In this document: piece by piece, positions 1 to 11,468 of the stretch | Position numbering within the stretch: the stretch's first letter is position 1 | How the letters are laid out: every line of letters begins with the position of its first letter | DNA from: Spiroplasma sp. BIUS-1 | Lineage (GTDB): Bacteria; Bacillota_I; Bacilli_A; Mycoplasmatales; Mycoplasmataceae | DNA length: 64,000 bases | NCBI RefSeq assembly: GCF_010365805.1 | Contig: NZ_CP048386.1 | Location: 62,001 to 126,000 of the forward strand | Direction: 5' to 3' | Made by a program: the position numbers and the translations under genes | The notes under the pieces: model-generated | The model's input: the letters and a program-made list of their open reading frames with translations, nothing else | Told to the model about the DNA's origin: nothing | Database searches by the model: none

Positions 1-1128
1 GATAGATTAATGAAAAGAACAAAGTACGACATGGAAACTATGAGTGAGTTTGGAATATGTAGTGGTATAGAAAACTACTCACCACATTTAGATTTTAGAG
101 CACCAGGTGTTCCACCATTTACTTTAATTGATTATTTTGGAGATGATTTTTTAACAATAATCGATGAGTCTCATATGATGATTCCACAATTAAATGCTAT
201 GTACAACACAGACAGAAGTAGAAAAGAAACTTTAATAGAGCATGGTTTTAGATTACCAAGTGCAATCGATAACAGACCACTTAAGTTTGAAGAGTTTGCA
301 GGAAAACTAAAAAATATTATTTATACTTCTGCAACTCCAGGTCCTTATGAATTAGAGTTAACAGAAAATAAAGTTGTAGAACAAATAATTAGACCAACAG
401 GTTTAGTTGACCCACAAATCGAAATTCGTTCAACAGTAAATCAAATGAATGATATTGTTGATGAAATAAATAGAGTCGTTGCTAAAGGACAAAAAGTTTT
501 CATAACTGCAATAACAATAAGAATTTCTGAAGATATAACAACATACTTGCAATCTAGAAATATAAAAGTTGCATACCTACATTCAGAGTTAAAAACTTTA
601 GAAAGAAACCAAGTTCTTACTGATTTAAGAAGAGGGGTTTATGATGTTATTGTTGGTGTTAACTTGTTAAGAGAGGGTCTTGATATACCGGAAGTAAGTT
701 TGGTTTGTATTTTAGATGCAGACAAACAAGGTTTCTTGAGAAATACAAGAAGTTTAATTCAAACTATTGGTAGAGCTGCAAGAAACTCTGAAGGTAGAGT
801 AATTTTTTATGCTGACTCAACTTCTCCCGCAATGAAAGAAGCGATTGAAGAAACAAACAGAAGAAGATCAATTCAAGAAGAATATAATAAGGTTCATGGA
901 ATTACTCCAAAAACAATTATTAAAAAAATTACAGATGTAATTTCAGATTCCAACATTAGAAATAAAGTTGATGAGCTAAAAAAATTAAAGAAAAAAGAAA
1001 AAGAAAAGAAAAAAGAAGATTTGATTTCTGATTTAAGAAAACAAATGTTGAGTGCAGCCAAAGAACAAAATTACGAAAAGGCAGCTGAACTTAGAGATCT
1101 TATTTTAGAATTACAAGCCGAAAGTTAG
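1..1128 (+). CDS. uvrB: UvrABC excinuclease subunit B, C-terminal part
   Basis: The reading frame is open from base 1, so the N-terminal ATP-binding part lies outside the window; 375 residues remain. UvrB is the damage-verifying helicase-like subunit of nucleotide excision repair, receiving DNA from UvrA and recruiting UvrC. Visible are the stretch around [10 protein letters not shown], the motif ENYSPHL, helicase motif V ([17 protein letters not shown]), motif VI ([14 protein letters not shown]) and a C-terminal Lys/Glu-rich linker ending in a UVR domain ([18 protein letters not shown]) that binds UvrC. The gene ends 10 bases before uvrA, the usual uvrB-uvrA operon order. Confidence 0.98.
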   Translation, partial: DRLMKRTKYDMETMSEFGICSGIENYSPHLDFRAPGVPPFTLIDYFGDDFLTIIDESHMMIPQLNAMYNTDRSRKETLIEHGFRLPSAIDNRPLKFEEFAGKLKNIIYTSATPGPYELELTENKVVEQIIRPTGLVDPQIEIRSTVNQMNDIVDEINRVVAKGQKVFITAITIRISEDITTYLQSRNIKVAYLHSELKTLERNQVLTDLRRGVYDVIVGVNLLREGLDIPEVSLVCILDADKQGFLRNTRSLIQTIGRAARNSEGRVIFYADSTSPAMKEAIEETNRRRSIQEEYNKVHGITPKTIIKKITDVISDSNIRNKVDELKKLKKKEKEKKKEDLISDLRKQMLSAAKEQNYEKAAELRDLILELQAES

Positions 1129-1138
1129 AGGTAAAATT

Positions 1139-3979
1139 ATGAATAAAAAAATAATTGTAAAAGGTGCAAGAGAACATAACTTAAAAAATGTTGATATAGA
1201 AATTCCAAAAGAAAAACTTGTAGTCTTCACTGGTCTTTCGGGAAGTGGAAAATCATCCTTGGCCTTTAATACTATTTATGCAGAAGGAGAAAGAAGATAT
1301 ATAGAATCACTTTCTTCTTTTTCTAGACAATTTTTAAAGTCAGTTGAAAAACCTGATGTTGATGAAATTGAAGGATTAAGTCCTGCAATTTCTATTGATC
1401 AAAAAACAACAAGTCACAACCCAAGATCTACAGTTGGAACAACAACAGAAATACATGATCATTTAAGATTGTTGTTTGCAAATATTGGAACACCATTCTG
1501 TGTAAATGGACATGGACCAATAAAAACTTCTTCTTTAAAAGAAATAATTGAAACAATTAAAAAAGAAACAAAAGAAGATGATCAAATTTTTATTCTAGCA
1601 CCAGTTGCTAGAGATAAAAAAGGAACCCACAAAGAACTTTTATCAAAACTTAAAAAAGAAAACTTTTTAAGAGTTCAAATAAATGGAGAGATAAAAAGTT
1701 TAGAAGATGAAATTGAATTAGAACAAAACAAAAGACACAATATAGATATTGTTGTTGACAGATTAATTTATAAAAGTGAAGATGAAGATTTACAATCAAG
1801 AATTTATTCTGCAATAGAAGTTGGGTTGGGATACTCAAATGGACTTATAAGAATAAATTATCCAAAAAGAAATAATGAAACAAAATTATTTTCAACTAAA
1901 TACTCATGTAGTGAGTGTGGTTTTTCAATTCCTAATTTGGAAGCAAACCTATTTTCATTTAACAAAAAGAACGGAGCTTGTGAAACTTGTGCTGGTCTTG
2001 GTGTTAATCTAGAAGCTGACCCTTCTTTAATAATTCCTGATTCATCACTTTCAATTAGAGGTGGAGGAATCCTTTATTATAAAAATATAGTTGACACTAC
2101 AAACATCGAATGACAAAAATTTAAATTAATGTGTGATTATTATTTAATTGATTTAGATTCTCAAATCAACAAACTAAGTGAAAAACAATTAAATGTAATT
2201 CTATATGGTAGTGAAGAACCTATAGAAACAAAAATAACAACAGTAAGTGGAAATGTTTTAAGATCTTTTGATTACATTGAAGGTGTAGCTACACTTATTG
2301 AAAGAAAATATATTGAAACTAAATCTGATGAGAACAGAAAATATTATGGAAAATACATGATGTCAAAAGTTTGCAAAACTTGTGACGGTAAAAGATTAAA
2401 TGATATTGCATTAAGTGTAAAAATTAATGGTCTTTCAATCGCTGACTTTGTAGAAATGACAATTGAAGAAGAATTAGCATTCTTATTAAATTTAAATTTA
2501 ACTGAACAACAAGAAAAAATTGCAAGTTTAGTTTTAAATCAATTACTTTCAAGAATTAGTTTTTTAAATGAAGTTGGATTAAATTACTTAACTCTTTCAA
2601 GAAGTGCAACAACTCTTTCTGGAGGAGAAGCACAAAGAATTAGATTGGCAAAACAACTGGGTTCAAAATTATCTGGTGTCCTTTATGTTCTGGATGAACC
2701 TTCAATTGGTCTTCACCAAAGAGACAATGATAAATTAATTTCCACTTTAAAAAAATTAAGAGACCTTGGAAATACATTAATAGTTGTAGAACATGATGAA
2801 GATACAATGAAAGCTTCTGATTGAATTGTAGATATCGGACCTGGTGCTGGAGTAGATGGTGGAACCATAACAGCACAAGGAACCTATGAAGAAATTTGTA
2901 AAAACCCAAATTCACTTACAGGAAAATATTTATCAAAACAATTATCAATACCAACTCCAAAAAAACGTAGAGGTGGTAATGGATTAAAAATTGAAATCAA
3001 AGGAGCTACAGAAAATAATTTAAAAAATATTGATGTAACAATTCCTTTAGGTAAATTTATTTCTGTTACAGGAGTTAGTGGAAGTGGTAAGTCTACTTTG
3101 GTTGAAGAAGTTATCTACAAAGGTTTAAGAAAAGAATTAAATAAAGAATTAATAAGACCTGGTAAATACAAATCAATGAAAGGTTTTGAGAACGTAGATA
3201 AAATAATTTATGTATCTCAAGATCCGATCGGAAAAACTCCAAGATCAAATCCAGCAACATATACTTCTGTGTTTGATGACATCAGAGACCTTTATACTGA
3301 AATACCAGAATCTAAAATTAGAGGATACAAAAAAGGAAGATTCAGTTTCAACGTCCCTGGTGGGAGATGTGATGCTTGTTGAGGTGACGGTGTTGTTAGA
3401 GTTGACATGCAATTCCTTGGTTATGTAGAAGTTGTTTGTGAAATTTGTGATGGTAAAAGATATAACGAAGAAACTTTACAAATAAAATACAGAGGAAAAA
3501 ATATTTGAGATGTCTTGAGTATGACTGTTCAAGAAGCTTATGACTTCTTTGAAAACATTCCAAAGATAAGAGAGAAGTTAGAAACAATTTTAGCTGTGGG
3601 TCTTGGATATATTAAACTAGGACAAAACGCTACAACTCTTTCTGGAGGAGAAGCACAAAGAGTTAAACTTTCAACTTATCTATTAAAAAAACAAACAGGT
3701 AAAACTATATTCCTATTAGATGAACCAACAACAGGTCTTCACATTGATGATGTTAGAAGATTGATTGATGTTTTAAATATATTAGTTGATCAAGGAAACA
3801 CAGTTCTTACTATTGAGCATAACTTAGACTTTATAAAAGTTTCAGATTACGTTATAGACTTAGGACCTGAAGGTGGAAGTGGCGGAGGAACCATTCTTGC
3901 CACAGGTACTCCTGAACAAATTATTGAAAACAAAGAAAGCTTTACAGCAAAATATCTTAAGGAGTATTTAAATGATTAG
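1139..3979 (+). CDS. uvrA: UvrABC excinuclease subunit A
   Basis: A 946-residue ABC-type ATPase that finds bulky DNA lesions and loads UvrB, normal length for the family. The first Walker A (GLSGSGKSS) is near residue 31, followed by a zinc-binding Cys pair set (CSECG and CETCAGLG), a first signature [17 protein letters not shown], a second Walker A (GVSGSGKST) near residue 645, a second zinc module (CDACWGDG and CEICDGKR) and a second signature [15 protein letters not shown]. Several in-frame UGA codons (for example at 2111 and 3380) read as Trp. The start follows uvrB closely. The last 8 bases overlap the start of folC, which suggests translational coupling. Confidence 0.98.
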
Positions 3980-5069
3980 TGTAGAGGAAAAGTTAATACC
4001 CTCAGATATAATTTTTAAAAAAAATTATAATCTACAAAAATTATTAAATGACATTGGTAATCCGCAAAATAATTTTAAAGTTATTAATACAGTTGGGACA
4101 AATGGTAAAGGCTCAACTTCTAACTTTATCTTCAATGGATTAAAAACAAAATTTAAAAATGTTGGTCTATTTATTTCTCCTGCATTTATAAATCAAAATG
4201 AAAGAATACAATTGAATTCAGAAATGATTTCTGATGAAGATTTAAAAAGACTGTTAAACGAAAATAATGAAGTTATAAAAAAATACGAACTTACATTTTT
4301 TGAAATATGAACTTTATTGGCAATACTTTATTTCAATGAAAAAAAAGTTGAGGTGGCCGTTATTGAAGCTGGAATCGGTGGTGTAAAAGATTCTACAAAT
4401 GTTTTTGAAAACCAATTAGCAGTTTGTGTTACATCTTTAGGTTTAGATCACCAAGAAGTTTTAGGAAATACTATTGAGCAGATAGCTTATCAAAAATTAG
4501 GAATAGCAAAAAAAGGTGTTAAGATTTTTATAAGTGCAGATAATATAAAATATAAAAAAATTATTAATAAGGTAAATAATAACTATAAGGTTTTTGCAAA
4601 AAAAATTCCTGATAAAGTCTATTATCAGTCTTTTAACAAAGGTCTTGCAAAAGAAGTTTTAAATTATTTAGGAATAATTTATGAAGAATTTAATACAACT
4701 CCTTTAGGAAGATTTAGTATTTTAAAAAAGGAACCATTACTAATTTTAGATGGATGTCATAATTATGATGGAGCTTTAAAATTATCTAAACAAATAAAAA
4801 AAATAAAAAACCTGATTATAGTTTTTGGTTCAAGTGAAGGAAAAGATCAAAAATCTATTTTAGAGGTTTTCAAAAAACTAAAAAAAGAAATATTTATAAC
4901 AGAGTTTAATCATCCTAAAGCATGAAAAATAGATCACTCTAAATTTGCTGATTATAAAATAATAAATGACTGAGAAAAATTTTTAAAGGATAACCAAGAA
5001 AGGAACATTCTTGTTTGTGGGAGTTTATATTTTATTCCACAAGTTTATGAATGATTTAAAGGAAAATAA
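3972..5069 (+). CDS. folC: Folylpolyglutamate synthase-like Mur ligase (FolC)
   Basis: Predicted to add glutamate to folate in the cytoplasm, trapping the cofactor in the cell. The 365-residue protein carries the Mur-ligase P-loop GTNGKGST near residue 40, the following [14 protein letters not shown] segment, an [14 protein letters not shown] motif, the LDGCHNYDG motif of the C-terminal ligase domain, and a typical FolC end ([14 protein letters not shown]). Four UGA codons are needed as Trp to read it through. The start overlaps the end of uvrA and the stop is one base before a folT-like gene, so folate uptake and retention genes are adjacent. It is somewhat shorter than typical FolC (about 420-430). 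Confidence 0.92.
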
Positions 5070-5070
5070 A

Positions 5071-5736
5071 ATGAACTTCTATTTATACACAAACATAGTT
5101 GCGGCAATATTAATACTTGGTATTTTTGTTTGTGCATTGGCTTTAGAAAACTTTACTTTCAAAAAGATAAGTCTAAAACACTTAACTGTAATTTCTTTAT
5201 TTGCAGCTTGCAGCGCAATTTTGACTGGACTTTCTTATAAGATACCTCCTGTATTTGGTAACGTAAGTATCGCTTTAGGAGATTGAATTATATTTTTATT
5301 AGGATTATTGTTTGGACCACTTTGTGGTGTAATATCTGCTATTTGTACTGACACTTTAATGTCTATAACTTTGCCAAGCCAGTGAGGTTACCATGCAGGT
5401 TACATGTTTAACAAATGTGTTTTGGCTTTCTTTGGGGCACTTGTGTTTTTAACAAAGTCAGAGAAAAGAATTTTATTAAAAGTTATAATACTATACAGTT
5501 TTGGATACATTATTCAGAGCTTATTATTAAATCAAATATGAATGATGTCATGAGCTGGCGCTGCAGCTTGATTGGATTTGGTTAAAAAAATTATTAAATT
5601 ACCTATATCTTTACCTATTTACATAACACTTACTTACGCATCTTATATTCCAATAAGAAAATTATTGGAAGGATGAAGCACTGAGTACGTATGATGTTTT
5701 AGAAGTAGATATATTGAAAATGATCTAGATTATTAA
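5071..5736 (+). CDS. folT: Predicted folate ECF transporter S component (FolT-like)
   Basis: A 221-residue membrane protein with about six hydrophobic helices and the layout of an ECF transporter substrate-binding (S) subunit: a first helix and loop, then a GDWIIFLLGLLFGPLCGVIS segment, a CTDTLMS loop and a GYHAGYMFNKC segment. ECF S components bind a vitamin and work with a shared EcfA/A'/T module encoded elsewhere. The folate assignment is inferred from similarity to FolT-type proteins and from the position one base after folC. Start at ATG 5071, directly after the folC stop; an upstream in-frame TTG lies inside folC. Another vitamin substrate is possible. Confidence 0.72.
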
Positions 5737-5749
5737 ATCTAGATTTTTT
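5723..5749 (+). terminator. Intrinsic terminator after folT
   Basis: A 9-bp stem (ATCTAGATT/AATCTAGAT) with a 4-base loop, followed by a T run. It overlaps the folT stop codon and ends the uvrB-uvrA-folC-folT unit. Confidence 0.8.
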
Positions 5750-5764
5750 ATTAAATTTATTAGT

Positions 5765-5770
5765 TATAAT
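5765..5770 (+). promoter_or_regulatory. -10 box of hprK operon
   Basis: A perfect TATAAT lies 21 bases before the hprK start, just after the folT terminator. No clear -35 box is visible, which is common in Mollicutes. Confidence 0.55.
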
Positions 5771-5790
5771 TACTAATGAGGTAGTTAAAA

Positions 5791-6720
5791 ATGAGCAAAC
5801 TATATGCAAAAAAAATAATTGACTTCTTTGATTTGGAAGTTGTATCTGGAGAAGAACAAATAAATAATGTTATTGAAGCTTATGGAATAAACAGAGCAGG
5901 ACTAGAGTTGACTGGTTATTTTGAAGGTGGAACAAAATCACACAGAATTGTAGTTATGTCCACAAAAGAATATTCATATATTATGAATTTTGATGAAGAA
6001 GAAAGAAAGAAAAGATATGAAAAACTTTTTTCTAGAAAAATTCCAATGATTATAATAACAAATAAATTTGAAGATAAAGTAGTAATTGAAACAGCTAAAA
6101 AACTTGATTGTTTATTAGTTAGAACAAAAAATGATTCTACAAGTGACTTTACACAAAACGTTTTAGAGTTTATGGATGATTATTTCGCACCTCTTACAGA
6201 AGTTCATGCTTCATGTATAAATATTTTTGGTAAAGGTGTTTTACTTATTGGTGAATCAGGAATTGGTAAATCAGAGATCACTCTTGACTTAGTAAAAGCA
6301 AATCACTTATTTGTTGGTGATGACAGAATTGTTATAACAAAAAAATCAAATGAACTATACGGAAAGAGTCATGAAATTTTGAAAAACCTTGTTGAAGTAA
6401 GAGGTATTGGGATAGTTGACGTTTCTCAAACAAATGGATATCAAGTTATATTGGAAAAAACAAAAATAGACTTAGTTATTGAGTTAACACAATTTAAGAA
6501 AAATGGAATTGATGACTCAGAAAGACTTGGAAATACATTTGCTGGTTATGAAATATTGGGTGTTGATATACCTTACATCAAAATACCAGTTTCATCTGGA
6601 AGAAACATTCCAAACATCATTGAAGCAGCTGTTGCTAAACTAAAGATTAAACAAAGTGGTCTTTATGAAGATGAAACACAAGTTTTAAGTGAAAGAGCGA
6701 TGAAATTTAACAATGATTAA
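5791..6720 (+). CDS. hprK: HPr kinase/phosphorylase
   Basis: A 309-residue cytoplasmic enzyme that phosphorylates or dephosphorylates HPr at Ser46, linking sugar status to regulation of the PTS. The N-terminal domain (to about residue 130) precedes the P-loop GESGIGKS at residues 154-161, the segment HLFVGDDRIVI and the HprK signature EVRGIGIVDVSQ. Its substrate HPr (ptsH, at 38714) keeps Ser46. The last 8 bases overlap the start of the first lgt gene, a pairing common in Firmicutes and Mollicutes (hprK-lgt-trxB). Confidence 0.97.
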   Translation: MSKLYAKKIIDFFDLEVVSGEEQINNVIEAYGINRAGLELTGYFEGGTKSHRIVVMSTKEYSYIMNFDEEERKKRYEKLFSRKIPMIIITNKFEDKVVIETAKKLDCLLVRTKNDSTSDFTQNVLEFMDDYFAPLTEVHASCINIFGKGVLLIGESGIGKSEITLDLVKANHLFVGDDRIVITKKSNELYGKSHEILKNLVEVRGIGIVDVSQTNGYQVILEKTKIDLVIELTQFKKNGIDDSERLGNTFAGYEILGVDIPYIKIPVSSGRNIPNIIEAAVAKLKIKQSGLYEDETQVLSERAMKFNND

Positions 6721-8116
6721 TTTTTATTCAGACATGATATGGCAAAATGGAACAAAACTACCAGATGATTTTAATGATCCTCTTAAATTTTTGTATCCAG
6801 TTTTTGTCGGTTTGGGAGTTTTTCTTGTTTTAGGTGTATCGGCATTCAAAATATGAAAAAGAGGAATACCTTTAAAAGAATTTGTTACAGCAATTTACAT
6901 AGCTCTGCCGATCGGGGTAATTGGTGCAAGCATATTTGGTAAATTAGGTAGTATGGAAAATGAGTGAAAAAATTTCTATCAACTTGTTTTCTTTTGAAGA
7001 CCTGGTATGAGTTTCTTTGGTTCTATGTTATGCGGGGGAACCGCTGCATTTATTTGATTTTGAAACAAAAGCAAAGTAACTAGAGTATCAACTTTTGTTT
7101 ATGCAGATTGTATAGTTCCAAACATATTATTGGGTCAAGCTGTTGGTAGATGAGGAAACTTGTTTAACCATGAAATATTGGGTAGAGAAATTTCTGATTC
7201 TCAAATGGGAAAAATCACATGACTACCTGAGTTTATATGACATAGACTATTCTATATTTATAATCCAAGTCTAGGTCAAAGAGAAGATGTAATTCAATTT
7301 CGTCATCCTTTATTTTTATATGAATCAATGGCAACACTTGTCCTTTGATTGTTAATAATTTTTGTCTTTGCAAACATTGGGAAGTGAGTAAGTAAGAAGC
7401 CTTGAAAAATAGATCCTTATAACTTCCCTTGCAAAGCAAACAAAACAGTTCAATCTGTTTTTGAAAAAGAAATAAAAGATTATCAAACTCAGACACCTGT
7501 TAAATATTTAATGGATAAAGATGGAAAAGTTTATTTATCAAAAAGTTGAGCTTGAAAGAAAGCATATACACTTTATGAACCAGATAAATCACTTTCAAAC
7601 TCAGAGCAAACAAAAATAAATAATCAAAAAGCTATTGCTTTAAAGGCAAGAGAAAAATATAATACTTTAGTAAACAAAATTGAACAAGAAATTGATAAAT
7701 TAAAAGTTAATTTAAAGAAATCTAAAATAACAAAAGATTATTTTAAATTAGCTAAAAAAGAAGTTAAAAATAATTACAAAAAAGAACTTAAAAAACTAAG
7801 ATGAGAGAAAAACTCTTTTGTGTCATTTATCAAAAGAGACTCAAAAGGACTATACCAAATAAATAATCCAAACAACTATAGTGTTGTTCATTCAGGAACA
7901 TTAACTGGAATATATATTATTGGATATACAATCATAAGATTTATATTAGATCCTATGAGAAGCCCTTATGAATTGACCGTAAAAGAAAACGAAGTTCTTA
8001 ATTATTTATTATTGACAGGGTTTTTAATTTTAGGACTAGCTATTTTAGTTTGTGCTCAATTTATTGCCCCTAAAAAATGAAGAGAAGAGGGTTGATTATA
8101 TGAAAAATCATATTAA
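6713..8116 (+). CDS. lgt: Divergent prolipoprotein diacylglyceryl transferase paralogue (Lgt 1)
   Basis: A 467-residue polytopic protein that would transfer diacylglycerol to the lipobox Cys of prolipoproteins. The Lgt signature is present as GQAVGRWGNLFNHEILG. The second conserved motif, IHGG in most Lgt proteins and in the paralogue at 9096, is replaced here by SFFGSMLCGG, so the active-site His is missing. A hydrophilic, Lys-rich insert of about 160 residues (about 222-385) sits between the last two membrane helices, making it far longer than the usual 260-300. UGA must be read as Trp many times. Its end overlaps trxB by 17 bases. It could be an inactive or re-purposed Lgt. Confidence 0.85.
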
Positions 8117-9032
8117 TACAGATTTTGATTTAATTATAGCTGGAGCGGGTCCTGCAGGTTTAAGTGCGGCTATTTATGCTGGAAGAGCAGGGCTTAATGT
8201 TCTTGTTTTGGAAAAAGAAGCGCCTGGTGGAAAAGTTATTAAAACTGGAGAAATTGAAAATTATCCTGGTTTTACAAATATTCAAGGTCCAGATTTAGCA
8301 ATGCATTTTTTCGAACAAGCAACAGCTATGGGTGCTCAATTTGAGTTTTCAGGTTTAAAATCTTTTGAAAAGAACGAGATATTTAATGTTGATTTAGAAA
8401 ACGGCAAAAGTTTAACTTCAAAAGCATTAATAATCGCAACAGGAACAAAAGAAAATTTATTAGGAGTACCTGGTGAAATTGATCTTTATGGTAAAGGTGT
8501 ATCTTACTGTGCTGTTTGTGATGGAAGTTTCTACAAAGAAATGCCAGTTGCAGTTGTTGGTGGAGGATATAGTGCAATCGAAGAATCTATATTTTTAACT
8601 AGATTTGTTTCAAAAGTTTATTTAATACATAGAAGTCAAAAATTTAGAGTTGATCAAAAAACTTTAGAAAAAGCTAGAACAAATGAAAAGATTGAATTTA
8701 TTTTAGACACAGTTGTAGAAAGTATTGAAGGTACAGATAAAGTCTCTTCAATAAAAATAAAAAACACAATTGATAATAAGCAAAGTGAAATAGAAGTAAA
8801 TGCTGTGTTTCCATTTATTGGACACTATCCAGTTACAAACTTTGTATCACAAACAGAAATTCTTGATGAAGAAAAACATGTTGTTGGTGATGAAAGAATG
8901 AGAACTAAAATAGAAGGTTTATTTGTAGCGGGAGATGTTAGAAATACACCATTTAGACAAATAGCAACAGCAACAGCTGATGGAGCATTGGCTGGTCAAA
9001 ATGCAGTAAATTATATTGAAAGCCTTGATTAA
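8100..9032 (+). CDS. trxB: Thioredoxin reductase
   Basis: A 310-residue flavoprotein that reduces thioredoxin with NADPH. It has the N-terminal FAD-binding GAGPAGLSAA motif, the redox pair CAVC (Cys137 and Cys140), the NADPH-binding GGGYSAIEE motif and the C-terminal FAD motif GLFVAGDVRN. Length is normal. ATG 8100 is chosen because it follows a purine-rich site (AGAAGAGG) and directly precedes the conserved sequence; the in-frame upstream start would lie inside lgt 1. A terminator hairpin overlaps the stop codon. Confidence 0.97.
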   Translation: MKNHINTDFDLIIAGAGPAGLSAAIYAGRAGLNVLVLEKEAPGGKVIKTGEIENYPGFTNIQGPDLAMHFFEQATAMGAQFEFSGLKSFEKNEIFNVDLENGKSLTSKALIIATGTKENLLGVPGEIDLYGKGVSYCAVCDGSFYKEMPVAVVGGGYSAIEESIFLTRFVSKVYLIHRSQKFRVDQKTLEKARTNEKIEFILDTVVESIEGTDKVSSIKIKNTIDNKQSEIEVNAVFPFIGHYPVTNFVSQTEILDEEKHVVGDERMRTKIEGLFVAGDVRNTPFRQIATATADGALAGQNAVNYIESLD

Positions 9033-9048
9033 AATATCAAGGTTTTTT
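9023..9048 (+). terminator. Intrinsic terminator after trxB
   Basis: Stem CCTTGAT/ATCAAGG with a 6-base loop followed by six T residues; it starts inside the last trxB codons. Confidence 0.8.
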
Positions 9049-9095
9049 ATTAATTGATATGTTAAAATTATCAAAGTTAAAAGGTGTTGAATTAA

Positions 9096-10508
9096 ATGTT
9101 TTTAGGATGAATACAAAATGGTAATTGATCTGAAGCCAAAAATTGATGAACAGTTCAAGATAATTACGGATTTTTTCATGTTTATGCTTTTACAATGACT
9201 TTGGGTGTTATTCTAGCAGTTGGAGTTTCTGCTATTAAGTTGTACAGAAAAGGAGTTCCGTTAACAGAATTGTGAATTGGAGCAGCAGCTATAGTTCCTT
9301 TAAGTTTATTTGGAGCAAGTTTCTTTGGTAAATTAAATGCTAATGGAATAGGTCAAAATGCTGGAGGAGCAAGTTTCTTTGGATTGTTTGCTTTTTGAGA
9401 AGGTGGAATGGCAATTCATGGAGGAGTATATACAGGTACTTTCTTTGGTGTAATAATATTTTATTTTTTAAGTAAAAGAACAAAAGTATCTCTTTGAGTA
9501 TATGCTGATGCTATTATTCCAAATATCTTATTAGGACAAGCTGTTGGTAGATGAGGAAACTTCTTCAATCATGAAATATTTGGTATGCCAGTTGCAGAAT
9601 GAAATAATGGAAATACAAGTGCATTAAATTGACTTCCAAATTTCATTAGAACAAATATGGTTTGGACATATACTGGTGATGGTGAAAAATTAAACGGACT
9701 AACTCTTGAAAGAGGACACGATTACTTAATGTCTCCAATATTCCTTTATGAGGCTTTCGGATTATTACTGGCATGAATTTTAATAACTTTTGTAATTGCA
9801 AATATTGGTAAATGATTCGGAAAAAAACCAGATTATTTAATTGAAAAAAAAGTAAATAATAAAAATATTAGTTTAAAAGTTAAATTTGCTGATTTTTGAT
9901 TTGATATCAAAAAAATATTTAATAAAAATTTAAGAAATACAGAAAGTAATTCAAATTTAATAAAAACAGCAAATTGAAAAATTTGAAAAAATGAAGTTTA
10001 TGCAAACCATAAATATAAAGAAATTGACTTATATAAAGAACAAGTAAATAATATTAGCGATAAAAACTATTTTGTGAGAAAATGAAAACAAGGAAAACTA
10101 CTATCAGATTGCAATAACCCTCAAAAATATATGCTTATAAGATCGGGGGTGCAAGCTGGATCATATTTCTTTGCATGGAACCTGGTTAGATTCGTTTTAG
10201 AACTTGGTAGACCAGATGATCATTTATTTTTAATGTATCAAAGAACTTTATCACTAACAATAATTGGTTTATCAATGTTTGTTGGTTTAGCAATAGCTTT
10301 ACTATCTCAATTTGTTTTCCCTTATTTATTTAGAACAACAGGTTTAATTTATGAGCAAGAATACTTCTATGTTGAAAAAGGAGCAGGAATTGTTAAACAA
10401 ATTAAACCAAAAAAAGAATCTAAAACAAAAATAAGTAAAATTGAAAAGAACAAAATTAAAGAGCAAAGAATTAAAGAAAAACTTGATAAAAAATTAGGTA
10501 AGAAATAG
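9096..10508 (+). CDS. lgt: Prolipoprotein diacylglyceryl transferase (Lgt 2)
   Basis: A 470-residue polytopic membrane enzyme predicted to attach diacylglycerol to lipoprotein precursors such as the BMP lipoprotein at 22616. Unlike the paralogue at 6713 it keeps the active-site motif (GGMAIHGGVYTG) as well as the signature GQAVGRWGNFFNHEIFG, so this is probably the working enzyme. It also has a hydrophilic insert (about residues 235-348) before the last helix pair and a Lys-rich cytoplasmic tail of about 45 residues. It has its own leader after the trxB terminator and is followed after 9 bases by whiA. Confidence 0.93.
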
Positions 10509-10517
10509 GGTGATAGC

Positions 10518-11465
10518 ATGTCTTTTGCAATGGAAGTTAAAGAAGAAATTTTAAATCATACATTTACAGAAGAGCAAAAGATTATGCTTTTATCAGGTTT
10601 TATAAAATACAACGGAGAATTGATTTATACAAACAATGGTGCAGCTTTAAAGTTAACAAGTAACAGTAATAATGTAATTAGAAATATATTTTCTATACTG
10701 AAAACTATTTATGAAGGAAATATTGAAATATCAATTATTCAAATTCAGAAATTAAGAAGAAATAAAATATATCAATTAATGTTAACTGAAAATGTAATAG
10801 AATTTTTAACTAAACATCATATTTATGATTCATTGACCAGTAATAAAATAATTGAAATGAACCTAGAGAGATATGATAAAAAGTTAAAACAAGAATTAAC
10901 TAGAGCATATACATCTGGAATATTTATAGCGGTAGGAAGTGTTAATTCACCAGAAACTACAAACTATCATTTAGAATTACAATTCAAAGAAGAAAATTCA
11001 GCGATATATATTTCAAAAATTTTAAAAAAGCATTCTTTTGATTTTAAAACAATTACAAAAAGAAATAAAACAATTTGTTATATTAAAAAATCTATTGCAG
11101 TTTCTGATTTTCTAAAATTTATGGATGCTTCAATTTCGGTTATGAAATTTGAAAATACAAGAATTAATAGAGATGTCAGCAACAATATAAATAGAATGAT
11201 AAATATAGACATTTACAATCAACAAAAATCATCAGAGACTGGATCAAAACAAATTCAAGAAATTGAGTTGATTCAAAAAAATAATCTTATTTCGGAGTTA
11301 TCTCCTAAAGCACAAGTGCTTTCACAAATAAGATTGGAAAACCCAGATGCTTCTTTTTCTGAATTAGAATATTTAATGAATGAAAAAAATATTGCAATAA
11401 CAAAATCTGGAATAAGCAATTTATTTAAAATAATAAGTAAACTTGCAAACACAATTGGAGACTAA
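10518..11465 (+). CDS. whiA: WhiA-family DNA-binding protein
   Basis: A 315-residue protein with the WhiA layout: an N-terminal LAGLIDADG-homing-endonuclease-like fold without nuclease residues, and a C-terminal helix-turn-helix (about residues 250-310) with NLISELSPKAQVLSQIRLEN and a closing SGISNLFKIISKLA helix. WhiA affects cell division and development in Gram-positive bacteria; its role in wall-less cells is not established. The start at 10518 follows GGTGATAGC. It is cotranscribed with the small XRE gene 3 bases downstream. Confidence 0.9.
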   Translation: MSFAMEVKEEILNHTFTEEQKIMLLSGFIKYNGELIYTNNGAALKLTSNSNNVIRNIFSILKTIYEGNIEISIIQIQKLRRNKIYQLMLTENVIEFLTKHHIYDSLTSNKIIEMNLERYDKKLKQELTRAYTSGIFIAVGSVNSPETTNYHLELQFKEENSAIYISKILKKHSFDFKTITKRNKTICYIKKSIAVSDFLKFMDASISVMKFENTRINRDVSNNINRMINIDIYNQQKSSETGSKQIQEIELIQKNNLISELSPKAQVLSQIRLENPDASFSELEYLMNEKNIAITKSGISNLFKIISKLANTIGD

Positions 11466-11468
11466 AAA

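Noticed and set aside
2111-3500. Apparent premature stops splitting uvrA and many other genes
   Set aside because: All are UGA codons at positions where Trp fits; the frames continue without shift, so code 4 explains them.
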